From Staphylotrichum longicolle (taxonomy: Eukaryota > Ascomycota > Sordariomycetes > Sordariales > Chaetomiaceae), in assembly GCA_019096155.1 (NCBI GenBank), contig JAHCVI010000001.1, positions 8,122,001 through 8,186,000 on the forward strand: a stretch of DNA of 64,000 nt. Direction: 5' to 3'. Positions 44,147-56,192 of this stretch are shown one piece after another (position 1 is the first letter of the stretch; every line of letters starts with the position of its first letter). The position numbers were made by a program, and so were the translations under genes. The notes beneath the pieces were generated by a model. That model saw nothing but the letters and a program-made list of their open reading frames with translations. It made no database searches and was not told the DNA's origin.

Positions 44147-44561
44147 GACGTCGTGTTTTGAAGGGCTTGTTGTTCATGGAACGGATGGTGGTTAGGGTAT
44201 GGCGTATGGGGTTCTGTGATGTTACTCGGGGAAGTTATCGATGACTTTAGGGGCTATTGTGCTATTGGGGGCTGTTGGTTTTCTTCTTACACTACTTTTC
44301 TCTCACACACGAGCACGACTTACAGATACCAGGCGGCGTTGGTCAAGATGGAAACCGGCGGGATCATCATCACGGTAGACAGGACTTTCGGATAGGAGTA
44401 AGGTGGAGAACAACATGGGTTTTGGTCTGCTACTGCACCACGCTTTTTATATCGTGTTGCAGCATATACAGGGCTCGTTCGGCTGGTTATTCGCTTTCAA
44501 CGACCACATCATCCCGCACTCCTTCCTCCCAGCACAGTTACCACCCACTTTCTCGGGGCGT
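44147..44561. other. Convergent 3' region, ATG6 / GH45
   Basis: These are untranslated flanks of two convergent genes; no element is recognised. Confidence 0.45.
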
Positions 44562-45492
44562 TTACCGGCGTTGGCAGCCGCTCTTGGCCGTGATCTCGGA
44601 CGGGCACGTCACGGCCTTGAAGTTGACCGACGGGTTGTCGGCGCCCTTGAACCTGCAACGGGGCGTCAGTATCAGCTATCTCTCTTTCTTCGGCGGTTTG
44701 TTTGCTGGAGGAAGGACGCACCAGTCGAAGCGCCAGTTGCAGCCGGCCTTGAGCTTCTCCGGGAAGCCGTCGCACTCGCTCTTGGAGTGGATGCCGCCGT
44801 ACCGGTCGCCCCAGCCGTTGGAGGGGGCGCCGTATTGTTGGGTGCAGGCTGTGACGTGGGTGTCAGTGGTTTGTTTCTTGTTTTGTTTTATGTTCCCAAG
44901 GGGGTAAAGGGGGGACGGGGTGGACATACCGTTGAAGATGCCCACGCCGCCGCCGGGCATCTAGACAAGGTTGTTAGCAAGGGGTATGTATCAACAGAGT
45001 ACAAAAGGGCAAAGAGAGGGACGGGTGGAGAACGTGGGAGAGGAAACAAGGTCAACGAACGGCAATATCAAAGTGGTTATTGCCCAAGTCCCCTCCCGTG
45101 TTGGTCGCCTGGACAATCATCCTCTTGCCCTGCACCGGCCCGCTGGTGAAGGTCAGCTCGTAGCAGGCACAGCACCAGGCGGCCTCGTTGCTCCCGGCAA
45201 TGTTGACGGCGGCCCAGCCGTAGGCGAGGTCGTCGCTGACGGCCCAGGGGCTCTGGTTGGAGCACATGAAGGCGCCGCCGCCGTTGTCGCAGCCCGACTT
45301 GGTGTTGCCGCCGTCGTTGAGCGGGTTGTCGTTCTTGTCGCACGTCTTGACGGGGCTGGACGACGTGCTCTTGCCCGGCCAGGCGCACGACGGCTTGCAG
45401 CAGTCCCAGTAGCGGGTGGTCTTGCCGCTGCCGGACTGGGCGAGGGCCACGGCCGGGAGCACGGCAAGGAGGGCGGGGACCGAGAGATGCAT
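44562..45492 (-). CDS. Secreted GH45 endoglucanase
   Basis: This is an endo-beta-1,4-glucanase of glycoside hydrolase family 45, secreted for cellulose degradation. There are four exons, 45492-45061, 44960-44930, 44848-44722 and 44652-44562, giving 226 aa. The signal peptide is MHLSVPALLAVLPAVALA. The catalytic base region TTRYWDCCKPSCAWPG contains Asp30 and the catalytic acid region NNHFDIA contains Asp142. Many cysteines are conserved (WCCACYELTFTSGPV; CNWRFDWF). The protein ends TAKSGCQRR directly after the catalytic domain, so there is no linker or cellulose-binding module. It closely resembles the short GH45 enzymes of Chaetomiaceae such as Thermothelomyces, which supports the taxonomic guess. 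Confidence 0.95.
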
Positions 45493-46448
45493 GGTGGCTG
45501 CTGCTGCTGCTGCTGCTGCTGTAAGAGGCAGGTCAAGAACAGTGATACTAACAACAAGGCTGATCACGCAATGAGTGACAACATTCATCGGCTCTGGAGC
45601 CCGGGACCAGAGACAGACAACCCACCAGATATAACCACCAAAGCGAACAGCCCCCTGGCCTTCATGCCCCAGTGATCATCGGCAGCCACTTTGGACCCGA
45701 GCCAGGAACAGCGACCCAGCGGGAAATGCCATCCCAGAGTGCGCCCAGGAAATACCCAAATGAACCCTTCTCCATCTCGGCGCCACTCCGAGGGGAGAGC
45801 CATCCGACGAGCCGCCTGGATATGAAGGCTCCCGTTCCCAGGGCCAGGGGGGCTGCAGTATACAAGCCCAGATGTCGCCGAGTCAGCAGTTGCCCTGTCC
45901 CTGCATCTTCCCTCCCCCTCTCCCCCATCCATCCCACACGATCGGCACCACGCGGCGCTCTCCGTTCGTCAGCTGTCCCGTTCCGGTGCAAGTCCGGGGG
46001 CGGACACAGAAGGGAAACGAGACCAGAGCGGCATGATAGTGGTTCTCGGGTCCCCGCACTACGGGCAGATCTGCCGACTGGCGGCCTGATGTGGAGCGGG
46101 GGAGCGCTATAAATCAAGGCAGATATACACTTTGCCCCGGATTAATATATCTGGGACCCAGTTACCGCTGGCCGAAATAGGCGTTGCCCCATCCCCAGCA
46201 TGAACGAGCCAGTTATTTCGCACATGGTACCTTGCAGGGTCCGTCATCGTTTGAAGCGCGATTGTGGACTGGCAACGATATCGAAAACAGCAACGACATA
46301 TCCGTCCGCTCGCATGGCCTGAGCAAGTTTTCTTCTCTCTCCGAAGTGGAAAATAAAGACACAATAAATCAAAGGAGCGCGTGTTTTCTCTAGGTATCTC
46401 ATCTCCGTCCTGTGTAAGTCAGATCCGTCCGACCCTCACCGGGATAAC
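45493..46448. promoter_or_regulatory. GH45 promoter region
   Basis: This 0.95-kb stretch lies upstream of the GH45 gene and downstream of het-c. A TATATC-type element on the minus strand near 45627 is a possible core promoter. No cellulase activator site could be assigned with confidence. Confidence 0.4.
45497..45520. repeat. (GCT)8 microsatellite in the GH45 leader
   Basis: Uninterrupted GCT/CTG triplets lie immediately upstream of the GH45 start codon, in its presumed 5' untranslated region. Confidence 0.85.
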
Positions 46449-49400
46449 CTAAAACCCCCAACCACGGCGCTCGCCGCCCTCTTCCTCCTGCTCGTCGTCA
46501 TTCCGACGGCGGCCACCCCATCTGCGCTCTCCACTGTCCTCCTCCTCCTCCTCCTGATGCCGGCGGTGGTGGCCGCCATAGCCCTCGCTCTCCTCCTCAC
46601 GACGGCCGTATCCACCGCCACCGCCATATCCGCTGCTCTCCTCCTCACGGCGGCCATATCCACCACCGCCACCATAGCCGCTGCTCTCCTCCTCACGACG
46701 GCCGTATCCACCGCCACCGCCATATCCGCTGCTCTCCTCCTCACGGCGGCCATATCCACCACCGCCACCATAGCCGCTGCTCTCCTCCTCACGACGGCCG
46801 TATCCGCCGCCACCACCATAGCCGCTGCTCTCCTCCTCACGACGGCCGTATCCGCCGCCACCACCATAGCCACTGCTCTCTTCCTCACGGCGACCGTAGC
46901 CACCGCCACCACCATAGCCACTGCTCTCCTCCTCACGGCGGCCATAACCACCACCGCCGCTGCCGTAGCTGCTCTCCTCCTGGCGACGGCCATAACCACC
47001 ACCACCACCTCCGCCGTAGCTGCTCTCCTCCTCACGACGCCCATAAGAGCTCGTCTCCTCCTCCCGGCGACCATAGCTGCTCCTCTCCTCGTCGCGGCGG
47101 CCGCCGCCATAGTGGGTCTCGGTGCGCTGCTCCGTGTAGCCGTAGCTCTCGCCGCGGCCGCTGTTGTTGTCCTGCTGCTCGTAGCGGCGGTACTCGCTGC
47201 GGCTGCCGCCGTCGCCGTACTGCGTCTCGGTGTACTGCGCCTGGCCGTAGCGGTCGCCGGAGCGTCCGTACTCGGTCGTGGTCTGCGTGTAGCCGCCGTC
47301 CTCGGTGCGGCCGCCCGCCTGATAGGCCTCGGTCTCGTCCTTCTTGAAGCCGCCGCCTAGGATACCGCCGGCAACGCTGCTGAGGAAGCCGCCGAGCCCG
47401 CCCTCGGGCTCCTGACGACCGCCGCCACCGCCAGCACCACCGCCCACGGCATCCGACAAGCCCTGCTTGACGCCGCCGATGATGGCGTCTGCGGCAGCGC
47501 CGGCGATCTTGTCCTCGAGGGTCTCGGGCGCGGCATTCTTGAAGTTCTTATGCATCTTGAGTTTGCCGCCGCAGCCGTGGCCGCAGTCGTGCTGGCCCTC
47601 CTTGTGGTTCTCGCCGTTCTCAACGCCGTCGCGGCTCAGCTTGCGGCGATACTCGTCACGCTGGCCGTCGTCCATGTCCTCCCACCACTCGCGCACGCTG
47701 GCGAAGATGAGGCTGCGCCCTTCCTGGGCGCCCTCGGGGCCCATCTCGCGCTGCGCTGGGTGGTGCAGCACGCCGTAGATGATCTTGTTGAGCATCCGGT
47801 CCACGTCGCAGTTCTGGTCGTCCCAGGCCTCCATGATCTGGGGCACAACCCACGAGACGACCTTGGAAGCAGTGCGACCGGCGATCTCGTTGAGGATCTG
47901 AGTGTTTCTGTTAGCATGGCTTCTCCTACGGTACGTGAACATCTCTCCCTCTTACGTTGGTAAAGTGGTCCTTGGACAGCATCGAGTGGGTGGGGTCGGT
48001 GCACCGGTCGTTGTTGAAAACGTTGTGCTGCTCGTTCTTGCTGCTCGCGATGATCTCGGTGGCGCCGGTGGCCAGCTCGTTTTTGATCTGGTCGATGACG
48101 GGGACGATGAACGGAGCAATGAGCTGGAAGACGAAGATGGACAGCTGCTCCTCCAGCTGCTCGATAATCTTGGGCAGAACCGGGATCTTGGCGATGGCCT
48201 GCGAGATGTCCTGGAGAAGCTCGTCATGGAACTGGATGACGGGCATGATCTGCTTGAAAACGTTGCTGATGTAGGCGGTAAACTCCTCGGGATCCCGCGG
48301 CGACACGCTCACGTTCTCCATCTGGGCCGCCTGGGCGTTGTTCTGCAGGTCATCGATCTTGTTCTTCTTGTCGCCCAACAGGCCATCGGGAATCTTGTCG
48401 AGCAGGTCACGGAGGATGCTGGTATCATTGTTGCGGCTCTGCTGCAGTGTTCCCTCAAGATCCTCGATCTCGCTCTGCGTCATCTTATCCGACACTGTTC
48501 TTTCGTTAGCTCGCGGAGACACAGGAAGGACGGTGGGAAGAACTACCTTCACCAGTAACGGAGTGGAGGAAGTCAACACCGCCAAAGGTGCCGGTGACGA
48601 CGGGGTAAACCTCTTGGCGGGCACCAGGGATCCTCAGCATCGTGTCGCGACCAACGTGAGGGAAGACGTCGCGCTCGCCCAGCTCGTGGAGGGCAAGCTC
48701 GGTGTAGTTGCTGTGGGCAAAGTAGTCTGCGATGCTGTCAGTCATGACGGTTCGTCGCCCACAAGTTGACGACTGTGAAGCTACGCACCCTCGAGACAGT
48801 GCAGGCCGGTGCCCAAAAGGCGCAGAGCTTCGTAGAGCTCGTCCTTGTTGTTGGATCGCGAATACGAGCGCCCCAGTTCGATGCACTTGGAGAACAGGCG
48901 GCGGACGTGCAGAGCCGAGGTCATGATGTTGGCATTCTCGTTCGCAATGTAATTCTTCAGGCCCGTCTGCTCGTCGATGGCCAGCTCGACCGACTCGTCG
49001 ATGGGGCCGCGCAGACGGCGGTCATATTGGCGCGCGTCCTGGTTCTCGGCATAGTCCTTGGGGTTATCGATGTGGTCCTCGGGGCGGTAGCAGCCCAGGC
49101 GGTCGGCGGTGACCTCGAACTCGCGGCTGCCGTAGCCGAAGGTGAGGAAGCCGAGGACGCACAGCAGGAGGCGAATGGCCTCGGCCGAGACGCTCTTGAC
49201 GGTGCCGACATCAATGGCTTGGGAATAGTCGCGCAGCCAGTTGCCAAAGTAGACGCGGGACACCATCAGCTTGTCGAAGCGCTTGCCGCCGACGGCGCGG
49301 GCCATGACGATCTTGAGGAGCGCATCCTCAATGTCACCGTGGCGCCCTGGAAACGAGAGAAGCAGTGTCAGCGCCAGATTGACCAGACATCACGAGAAGT

Positions 49401-49534
49401 CTCTCACAGTTCTGGCCCTCGATCTTGGAGATGCCAGCGATGTTGCCGGCACCGAAGGCAAGGGTGGGCTGCACGAAGCAGAAGAGCACAATGAACCCGA
49501 GCAGGAACGGGTAGGGTTTGAAGGAGGACGCCAT
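46449..49534 (-). CDS. het-c: HET-C heterokaryon incompatibility protein (N. crassa type)
   Basis: This is the homologue of Neurospora crassa HET-C, whose alleles help determine self/non-self recognition after hyphal fusion. It is unrelated to Podospora HET-C, a glycolipid transfer protein. There are five exons, 49534-49408, 49346-48789, 48726-48547, 48494-47956 and 47897-46449, giving 950 aa (N. crassa: 966). A signal peptide (PFLLGFIVLFCFVQPTLAFG) precedes the Het-C domain: WRHGDIEDALLKIVMAR, MVSRVYFGNWLRDYSQAIDV, LTFGYGSREFEVT and TGTFGGVDFLHSV. The third to fourth exon join region (SDKMTQSEIEDLEG onward) corresponds to the area where N. crassa specificity maps. The C-terminal third is Gly/Tyr/Glu/Arg-rich and includes a 16-residue tandem repeat. 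No HET-domain partner such as PIN-C lies next to it in this window. Confidence 0.94.
46588..46971 (-). repeat. 48-bp coding minisatellite in het-c
   Basis: Eight 48-bp units start at 46588, 46636, 46684, 46732, 46780, 46828, 46876 and 46924. Each encodes a YGRREEESSGYGGGGG-like 16-mer. Units 1+2 and 3+4 are identical, forming an exact 96-bp duplication. Units 5 and 6 differ by one base. A shorter, more diverged unit follows to about 47020. Confidence 0.9.
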
Positions 49535-52500
49535 GTTTGCGATTGATTGCTGCTGCGGTCAATCGATGTGACGAATGTGTGGTTCAAGTGTTGATGGAGG
49601 AGGAAGTAATCGAGAGGCAAACGAAGGAACTTTTGAACTGGAAGCGGTCAGGTTCAGGAACCCGAAGCCAGACCAGGCAGTGCGGGGCAGTCGAGCGACG
49701 GCGGGAAAGAAACCCAATCAAGCCCCGCGGTTGGTGATGGTGGGAGGGACCTTGGGTGGATTCAGTTGAGATGGGACGACAGGCACTAGCACTTGGGAGG
49801 ACTGAAGTTGAGATAAGAACTCGTTCGAAATGTTGTGAAGGACGACGATGGTGCAGGGAGAACGAGGGAAGCAGGTTAGACAGCAATTGGACACCCAAGC
49901 TGGACCCTAAAAACCGAGAGCGAGGATACCCATCCTCATCCCCTCCTCTTCCTTGGGCTGCCTTCATGCGTGCGCGCCGCCCAACATGATGTCGCGCCGC
50001 CATAACGTCAGTTTCAGCGATCGGAAACATGCCAAGCCCGCCATTCAGCTTGCTTGGTTCCCGTCGCGGGGCACAAGGAGGGGTGCTTGTGGTGGAGCGG
50101 GGCAGAGGGGCAGAGGGGTTGGCTGAGGTGACGACGGTGACGGCAAGACCCCTGTTGCACTGTTGGAGGGAAGCAGTGATGCAAAGCGGGGCCACTCCTT
50201 GCAAGAGCTCGGCTTTTGCTGGGGCTAGTGCCGACCAGCTGCCGGTGCCAAGACGAGTCCCAACACGCTTCGTCCTCGTCCAAAACACAAGACGCGCCGC
50301 CACCTCAGGCAGGCTCGGGCGGCAGGAAGGGAAGTGAAGGGAAGCTTCCTGCCTAGGTGCGATGTTCCAAAATTTGCACGCTGCCTCGTTTTCCTCGTCG
50401 GGCTCCTTGAGGTGAACAAAAGATTGCTTCTCAGTCTCTTCTTCGCCTTCATTTCTCTCTATCCTGGTTATTTCTTCAAGCCCCAATTTCTATGACTTCA
50501 TGCAGCACCTCAGCTTCCATGGCTCGATGGCCTGACTGGGGTGGTGGCTGTGAGAGCTGGAGCGGTCTGGCTGTGGAGGCTCGGCGGTTCCTGAAAGAAC
50601 GCGAAGAAGGAGGGGCGGGGTTTATTTTAACGTTAATAAGTCCTGGAGCCTCAAGGACGAGCCTTGTGTGTTTGAGGCACAAGCTCGCTTCAGGTTGTCT
50701 TCTACAGTGGCCCAGTTCTCTCAGGCACAATGTAGGATGCGAACCAGCATGTCAATGCTGAAGGTTCAGCTGCCCAGGGTACTGTTGATGCTGTGCTCAA
50801 TGGGGTCTGTAATTACCGTCCCACTACTGCAAAGACGGCATACCGGTGCCGTTGGGTAGTGCGGGGGCTTCTCGAGTCGCTCCGCAAGGTGCGCGGCGGG
50901 TTTTGTTGTCTGAAAGCTCGCCAGTGTCGCCCGTACCTGCTATCCCCCAAAGATCGGTGGGACAGTCAGACGATGGGGTACCTTAGGTAGGAGGGTAGGT
51001 AGTGTTCCCTTTGTGAGGGGATTCAAGTGGAGGTCCCTGCTCAGGGACTCCTGCAGCTGCTTGGAGAACGAGAACAGACCGCCTGAGAAACCATCACACG
51101 TTTTCGGGGCTCGCTCAAGAGTAAATCCAGCACACAGCTCCAGCCACTTGATGGAGCAAGAAGCATGAGCTGGAGGGTCGAGTCTAGGTACCGCCCTGTT
51201 GATTACAGAACCCAGTGGTGATAATCTAGGGACTGCCTGAGGTTGTACACAGCAGCAGTGCAATGCAACCCGGTGCCTCGGTGCGGGGAAGCTCAACAAC
51301 ATGGGCGGAAGCTCTGGAAGTGGGGATATTGACGGACAGAAGCGCAGCGATAGGGGTTGTTTTTGAGGGAGAGCTGGCGGCCCGCTGAATTTGCGAGTCC
51401 CCCAAATCAGCCCGGACTTCCATGGGCAAACAGACGAGGAGCCGCCAGTGGCCTGCGACCATCATCCAGCCCCCTGTCGCTTTGGGGGCATGCTGTGGCG
51501 ACTCGGGCGTTTGCTGGGAGACTGCCCATTGGACCGTTGGCAGACTCCTGTGCGACACTGATGTTGTCGTTCGAGGGCCAGGACCTCGCCCCAGTCCCAG
51601 TCACCGAGAACCTCGAGAAAGGTGATTGTTGACAATCTCATGAACCCTGTGAAGCTTGTGGTTTAGTCAGGTTAAACGGTTGGCAAGTGAATCAGGTCCA
51701 TAGATCTGATGCGCGACAAGATCCCATCGTCAATAATAGAAAGAGCCGGCATGGTTGGAATACCCAGACTCTTCAAAAGTATGCAAGCCTTGTGTGGGAT
51801 GTGGTGATCGTCAACAACAGATCCATGGCGGTGCTGTTACGTGGTGGAGGTTTTGCTTCGGTTCAGGACGGTACTGTAAGGGAGGGTGGAGGTTTTGCTA
51901 GGTCACTCTGGCGGTCGTTGAACACCTCTGCAGTGAGCTTCGGTTGCACCAAAACCGAAGGGTCGGGTGTTTGGTGACGGGCTAGAATCACATTGCGCGA
52001 TGCACTGGGGCGCTTGCCCAGGCTCCAGGTCAACATGGAGCGATCGGATGGCTTCCATTCTGTCACTGCAGCGGCAGTGTCACTGGCAGTCAAGTTGCAG
52101 GTAGAAAAGCAAGGCAGGCACGACTGGAAAGTGCATCACAGTTCTACAAGGGTACCTTCCAGCGCAGGCACCGCCTGTGCGTGGTGAGGGGATTTGAGGG
52201 CTGCAGTTCAACTGAGGTTGCGAGAGCAATTGCCCAGCATCCGGCCAGGGCTTCAGTGATCTGGCCCCGGAGGCTGGGGCTCCAGGCAGAATGGAGGTCT
52301 GGCTGTTGTGATTTGATTTTTTGGAGCCCAAATCGAGCGGCACTGCCCAGCGCGCATTTTTTTGCCCGCCAATTTTCAGCACGTAAAATCAGCGCTGCGA
52401 CCCCTCCCCAGCGCCCCACGTATATTTTCGGGGACCCCGCCATTCCCCCCAAAATTCGCCGCGAATTTTTCCTCCTGTTCTCTCTGTTCATTTCATTCCA

Positions 52501-52627
52501 CAGCGCTCCGCCTTACAGCACTCCCTGAAAGCACGGCCTACTCCACCATCGCCATCCCAAACTCAGCGCCATCGTCCCGCTACCCCAAACCACCAACACT
52601 TACTTCCCCGCCATTATCGCATTAACC
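49535..52627. other. Gene-empty 3.1-kb region upstream of het-c
   Basis: This is the longest gene-free stretch in the window, between the het-c start and the HMG-box gene. Open frames are short, overlap on both strands and show no motifs or splice-consistent extension. Base composition looks mixed rather than strongly AT-rich. The last 250 bp (about 52370-52627) are pyrimidine-rich and probably form the HMG gene leader. Confidence 0.5.
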
Positions 52628-53926
52628 ATGCCGCGCCCACCCAAGAACAAGGCCATTCCCGAGCCTGTGGTCCCGGTTGTCGCCGCGCCCAGCGTTCCTG
52701 CCGCAGTGCCGCCCCCGGCCCTCAACTTCAAGGCGCCCCCAGTCATCGATGTTGACCAGTTCATTCGCGTCCGCGACTCGGTAAGCCCATCGCATTGCTT
52801 TTACACGCATTGTTCTCCAACACCGCCATGCCCAAGATGGCTCTGCATGCACCCCGCAACCCCGCCAGCTGCCGTCTGCTTTCATCCCGGTTGCAAAGGC
52901 TGGGTCAACCCAGACTTTGGCACATGGAACACAACAATGAGAATCACGCTTCACGCGTGTTCCCATCCCCAACCGCGCGTCGCTCCATCACATGGGCCAC
53001 ATTCATATGCTTCATCACACTCACTCATATATTCAAACACCATAACCAGCACAAGCTGAGAATCCCCGCTAACATGCCCACAGGTCTACCAGCGGCTTCA
53101 GACCATCCAGGATTTGATTAGGAGCTTCTCCCAGGATTATCTGCGCCAGACCAATCTCCTCATTGGCGAGGGCACCAACCTTGAGAATGGAGCAGAGCTG
53201 GATCGCGTCGCTGGGTCGCTGACCAACCTGATTCCCGCTGCCTTCGTCGCTCCTCAGCCGCCGGTCGAGGAGAAGAAGGAGCGCAAGAAGCGCACTCACG
53301 ACCCCAATGCGCCTAAGCGCCCTCTTACCCCCTACTTCCTTTACATGCAGACCGCTCGTCCCATCATTGCGAACGACCTGGGAGACCAAGTGCCCAAGGG
53401 TGCCGTCCAAGATGAGGGCCAGCGCAGGTGGTCCGTCATGACCCCGGCCGAGAAGCTCGGCTGGAACCAGGCCTACCAGTACAACCTCCGCCTCTACAAC
53501 GCCCGCGTCCACTCGTACAAGCATGGCAACGCCGAGGCCAAGAACATGAGCGACGACGAGGCGCGCGTCTATGCTGATCAGTACAACATTGGTGTCCCGC
53601 CTCTTAGCGGCGCAGAGGAGGTGCCGGCGAACGATCAGGAGGCCATCGCGGAGCAGCTGCGGCAGAGCGCCGCCGCCGAGGCGTCCGCCCCGTCTGAAGC
53701 TTCCGAGGAGGAGCCCGCGCCGGCAGCCAAGACCCCTAAGAAGGCGGCTACTCGCAAGCGCAAGAGCACGGCGGCCACCCCGGCTGCCACTGAGGAGCCA
53801 TCCAAGTCGGTCGCGGCGACACCCGCGAGCCCCGAGGTTAAGAAGCGCAAGCGGACATCCAAGGCGGCCGAGCAGGTGCTGGAGGAGCCTAAAAAGTCTG
53901 GTCGTAAGAAGACCAAGAGCGGCTAG
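52628..53926 (+). CDS. HMG-box chromatin protein (Hmo1/Nhp10-like)
   Basis: This is a nuclear DNA-binding protein with one clear HMG box. There are two exons, 52628-52780 and 53084-53926, giving 331 aa; the intron is 303 nt, long for this window. After a Pro-rich N-terminus and a short helical region (VYQRLQTIQDLIRSFSQDYL), the box runs from about residue 120 to 195 (DPNAPKRPLTPYFLYMQTAR, ... RRWSVMTPAEKLGWNQAYQY). The C-terminus is basic and repetitive, Lys/Ala/Thr/Pro with RKRK and KKRKR patches, typical of chromatin proteins and nuclear localisation. The exact orthologue is uncertain. Confidence 0.88.
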
Positions 53927-55432
53927 GTTCTCTTCTGACTTTTGCTCTCTTTCTGTCTTGACGGTCCCGCTTTCCTCTCTTATGATACCTCGAGGCAAGC
54001 GTTTTCATTTTTTCCTTTGATGATACCCCTCCTGATCAGAGGCACCGAGGCAAGCTCGACTGCTCTCGTGTGCGGGACGGGAGGTGTGTGTTCTTGGGCT
54101 TCGGATGCGAGGGTCGGTAGCCTTCGCGGGTTTGCTATCATCGGGTTTGCTGTCGGATGTAGTGTATGGGTCAGTCATGGGATAGGGGGTTTCGGGCTCT
54201 TTTGAAAACGGCATCCAGGGGGAGGTGGAAGGCTGGAGGTGAACGGAACGCCTGCTCAGGTGGAGTTTGTGGTTGTCTGTATGTATGTACATTGGTTTTG
54301 ACCGCGCTTAGCTATCATTAGCAACACGTCTCGTCCAACAGTTCTTGCCTGTGCTTCGGACCGTGGGACACCAGATCAGTGTGCGAAAGGCGTTCCCAAG
54401 GTTATGGTGCGACTGCCACTTGTGGATGGTCGCATTGCACTGGCGCCGCCTCCGACCATTGATTTGAGAACACGGATTGCATCCGTAGCTCTGGCACTCA
54501 GCGGCGCAGAGACCTGGGCAGATCAGTCGACAGAAGGCCCTGTTGAGCCCTCCAGGAGGGACCCAACTCTGATCAGCCGCCTGGCGGTGTTTCAGGGCTG
54601 CCGTGGGCGCCCTTGCCAACGAACCAGCCCATCCCAGAGCAGGGAGCACCAAACAGGGCCGCTAGGTATTGCCCTCGAAGACTTTACGGTGCTGCCCCTC
54701 TCCTGCAACACCAACTATACCACCCTTTCTCCAGCCAATTCACTCCTGTAAAACCATGTCCAAGATTTGTGCCCTTGGTGGGGAAGATAGGCAACCTGCC
54801 GAAAACATAGCAATTCTTCCAGTGCTCGTCAATTGTGAGGGACATTGAGCACTCTTCATCCTTATGCTCACCAATCCCTTTCCCCATCAACGAATCCTTT
54901 CCCTTGGGCGTCAGTGTTACAGTACCCAACCACCACAGCAACCCCTCCCGCTCAATCAAGGGACAGTGCAGGGTGCTCTAGCCCTTCGAGACTTGGAAAC
55001 CCTCTAGCACACCCCCAGGCTCCTACACAACCGTACGAAGGGCTTGAAGTCGACCCTGAGCGTTCACAGTCTGATGGTGCCTCTTTCGCCCTGTTGCTCC
55101 ATTCGACTTCCCAGGCCCGTAGTTTCTTCGCGGCACTAACATCAATCATGAAGCCCCCGGTTGTCTTATGGACTGTTCAGATGTCCAGGCCCAACTGGGC
55201 CAGGTTCCGACCTCACTTACACCCGGGACGCTTTGTGACGCCATCCCTGCCGCTGAGGTCCCTAGTTGACACCACTGTTGCCTACGGCACATCAAACGCT
55301 GATCAACGTCTTATTCCCCCGCCCGATGGGCCTGGAGGACAGCGAGTTCTACGCAGACACTTGAGGCAAGCAAAAGGGATCGTGCTATCCTGCCGCAACA
55401 CACACACACACACATAGACACACACACGCACG

Positions 55433-55474
<42 letters not shown>

Positions 55475-55613
55475 TACGACAACTGCACACACAACTACGC
55501 ACACAGGTCAACGCTAAAACAAGAGATGATATTTCTAAAACAGGGCCGTCGCCATTTCCTCCTCCGCCCCCCTTACAAAACTACTCAACCCCTCCTCCGA
55601 GCTCGCGTGCCCC
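53927..55613. other. Convergent intergenic region, HMG gene / urease
   Basis: This 1.7-kb stretch holds no credible gene. A CA microsatellite lies near the urease end (55400-55472). Frames at 54300-54750 and 54845-55417 lack motifs. Confidence 0.5.
55399..55472. repeat. Interrupted (CA)n microsatellite
   Basis: Two CA runs, about 55400-55416 and 55440-55472, are separated by CG/TA-interrupted units. They lie about 140 bp beyond the urease stop codon. Confidence 0.9.
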
Positions 55614-56156
55614 TCAGTAGATATAGCAGCTCTGCGCCATGGGCAGCTCGACGATGGGCTCGGCCTCGCACACGACGCCGTCGGCCTCGACGACGTACGT
55701 CTCCGGGTCCACGCGCATCTTGGGCATGACGCCGTTGAACTTGAGGTCGGCCTTGCCGACGGTGCGGCACCCGCGGACGGGCACGATGCGCTTCTGCAGG
55801 CCGTAGGTGCTGATGAGGCCGCTGTCGATGCTCGACTGCGACACGAAGGCCACGCTGGTCTGCGGGATGAAGGTGGCGAACATGGGGCGGGCGATCATGG
55901 GCTGGATGGAGGGGATCGAGGCGTTGGGGTCGCCCTGGTGGTTTTGGGGTTGGTGAGTTAGTTTTTTTGGTTGGGCCATCAGTCGTTAAAGGGGAGAGAG
56001 AGATGGGGTTGGGGGAGAGGCTGCAAACTTACCATCATGGCATAGGCGATCGTGCCGCTCTTGACGACGTACGCCGGCTTGCTGCCGAACCAGGACGGAT
56101 CCCAGAGCACCAGGTCAGCCAGCTTGCCGGGCTCGATGCTGCCGACCATGTGGGCC

Positions 56157-56192
<36 letters not shown>

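Noticed and set aside
44257..45675. Plus-strand frames across the GH45 gene
   Set aside because: They are complementary-strand shadows of GH45 exons and introns.
46557..47360. Ala/Thr/Leu-rich plus-strand frame resembling a membrane protein
   Set aside because: It is the antisense reading of the het-c minisatellite and Gly-rich region.
49584..50486. 300-residue minus-strand frame upstream of het-c
   Set aside because: It begins without a supported start and shows no domain or periodicity; probably chance in GC-rich promoter DNA.
49535..52627. Possible transposon or RIP-mutated relic in the gene-empty region
   Set aside because: No terminal repeats, transposase-like frame or marked AT-richness could be seen by eye; a translated database search would be needed.
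53069..53998. 309-residue minus-strand Leu/Arg-rich frame
   Set aside because: It is antisense to the HMG-box exon, with composition explained by the complementary codons.
54845..55417. 190-residue open frame between the HMG gene and urease
   Set aside because: Composition is ordinary intergenic, it ends in the CA repeat region and it has no motifs.
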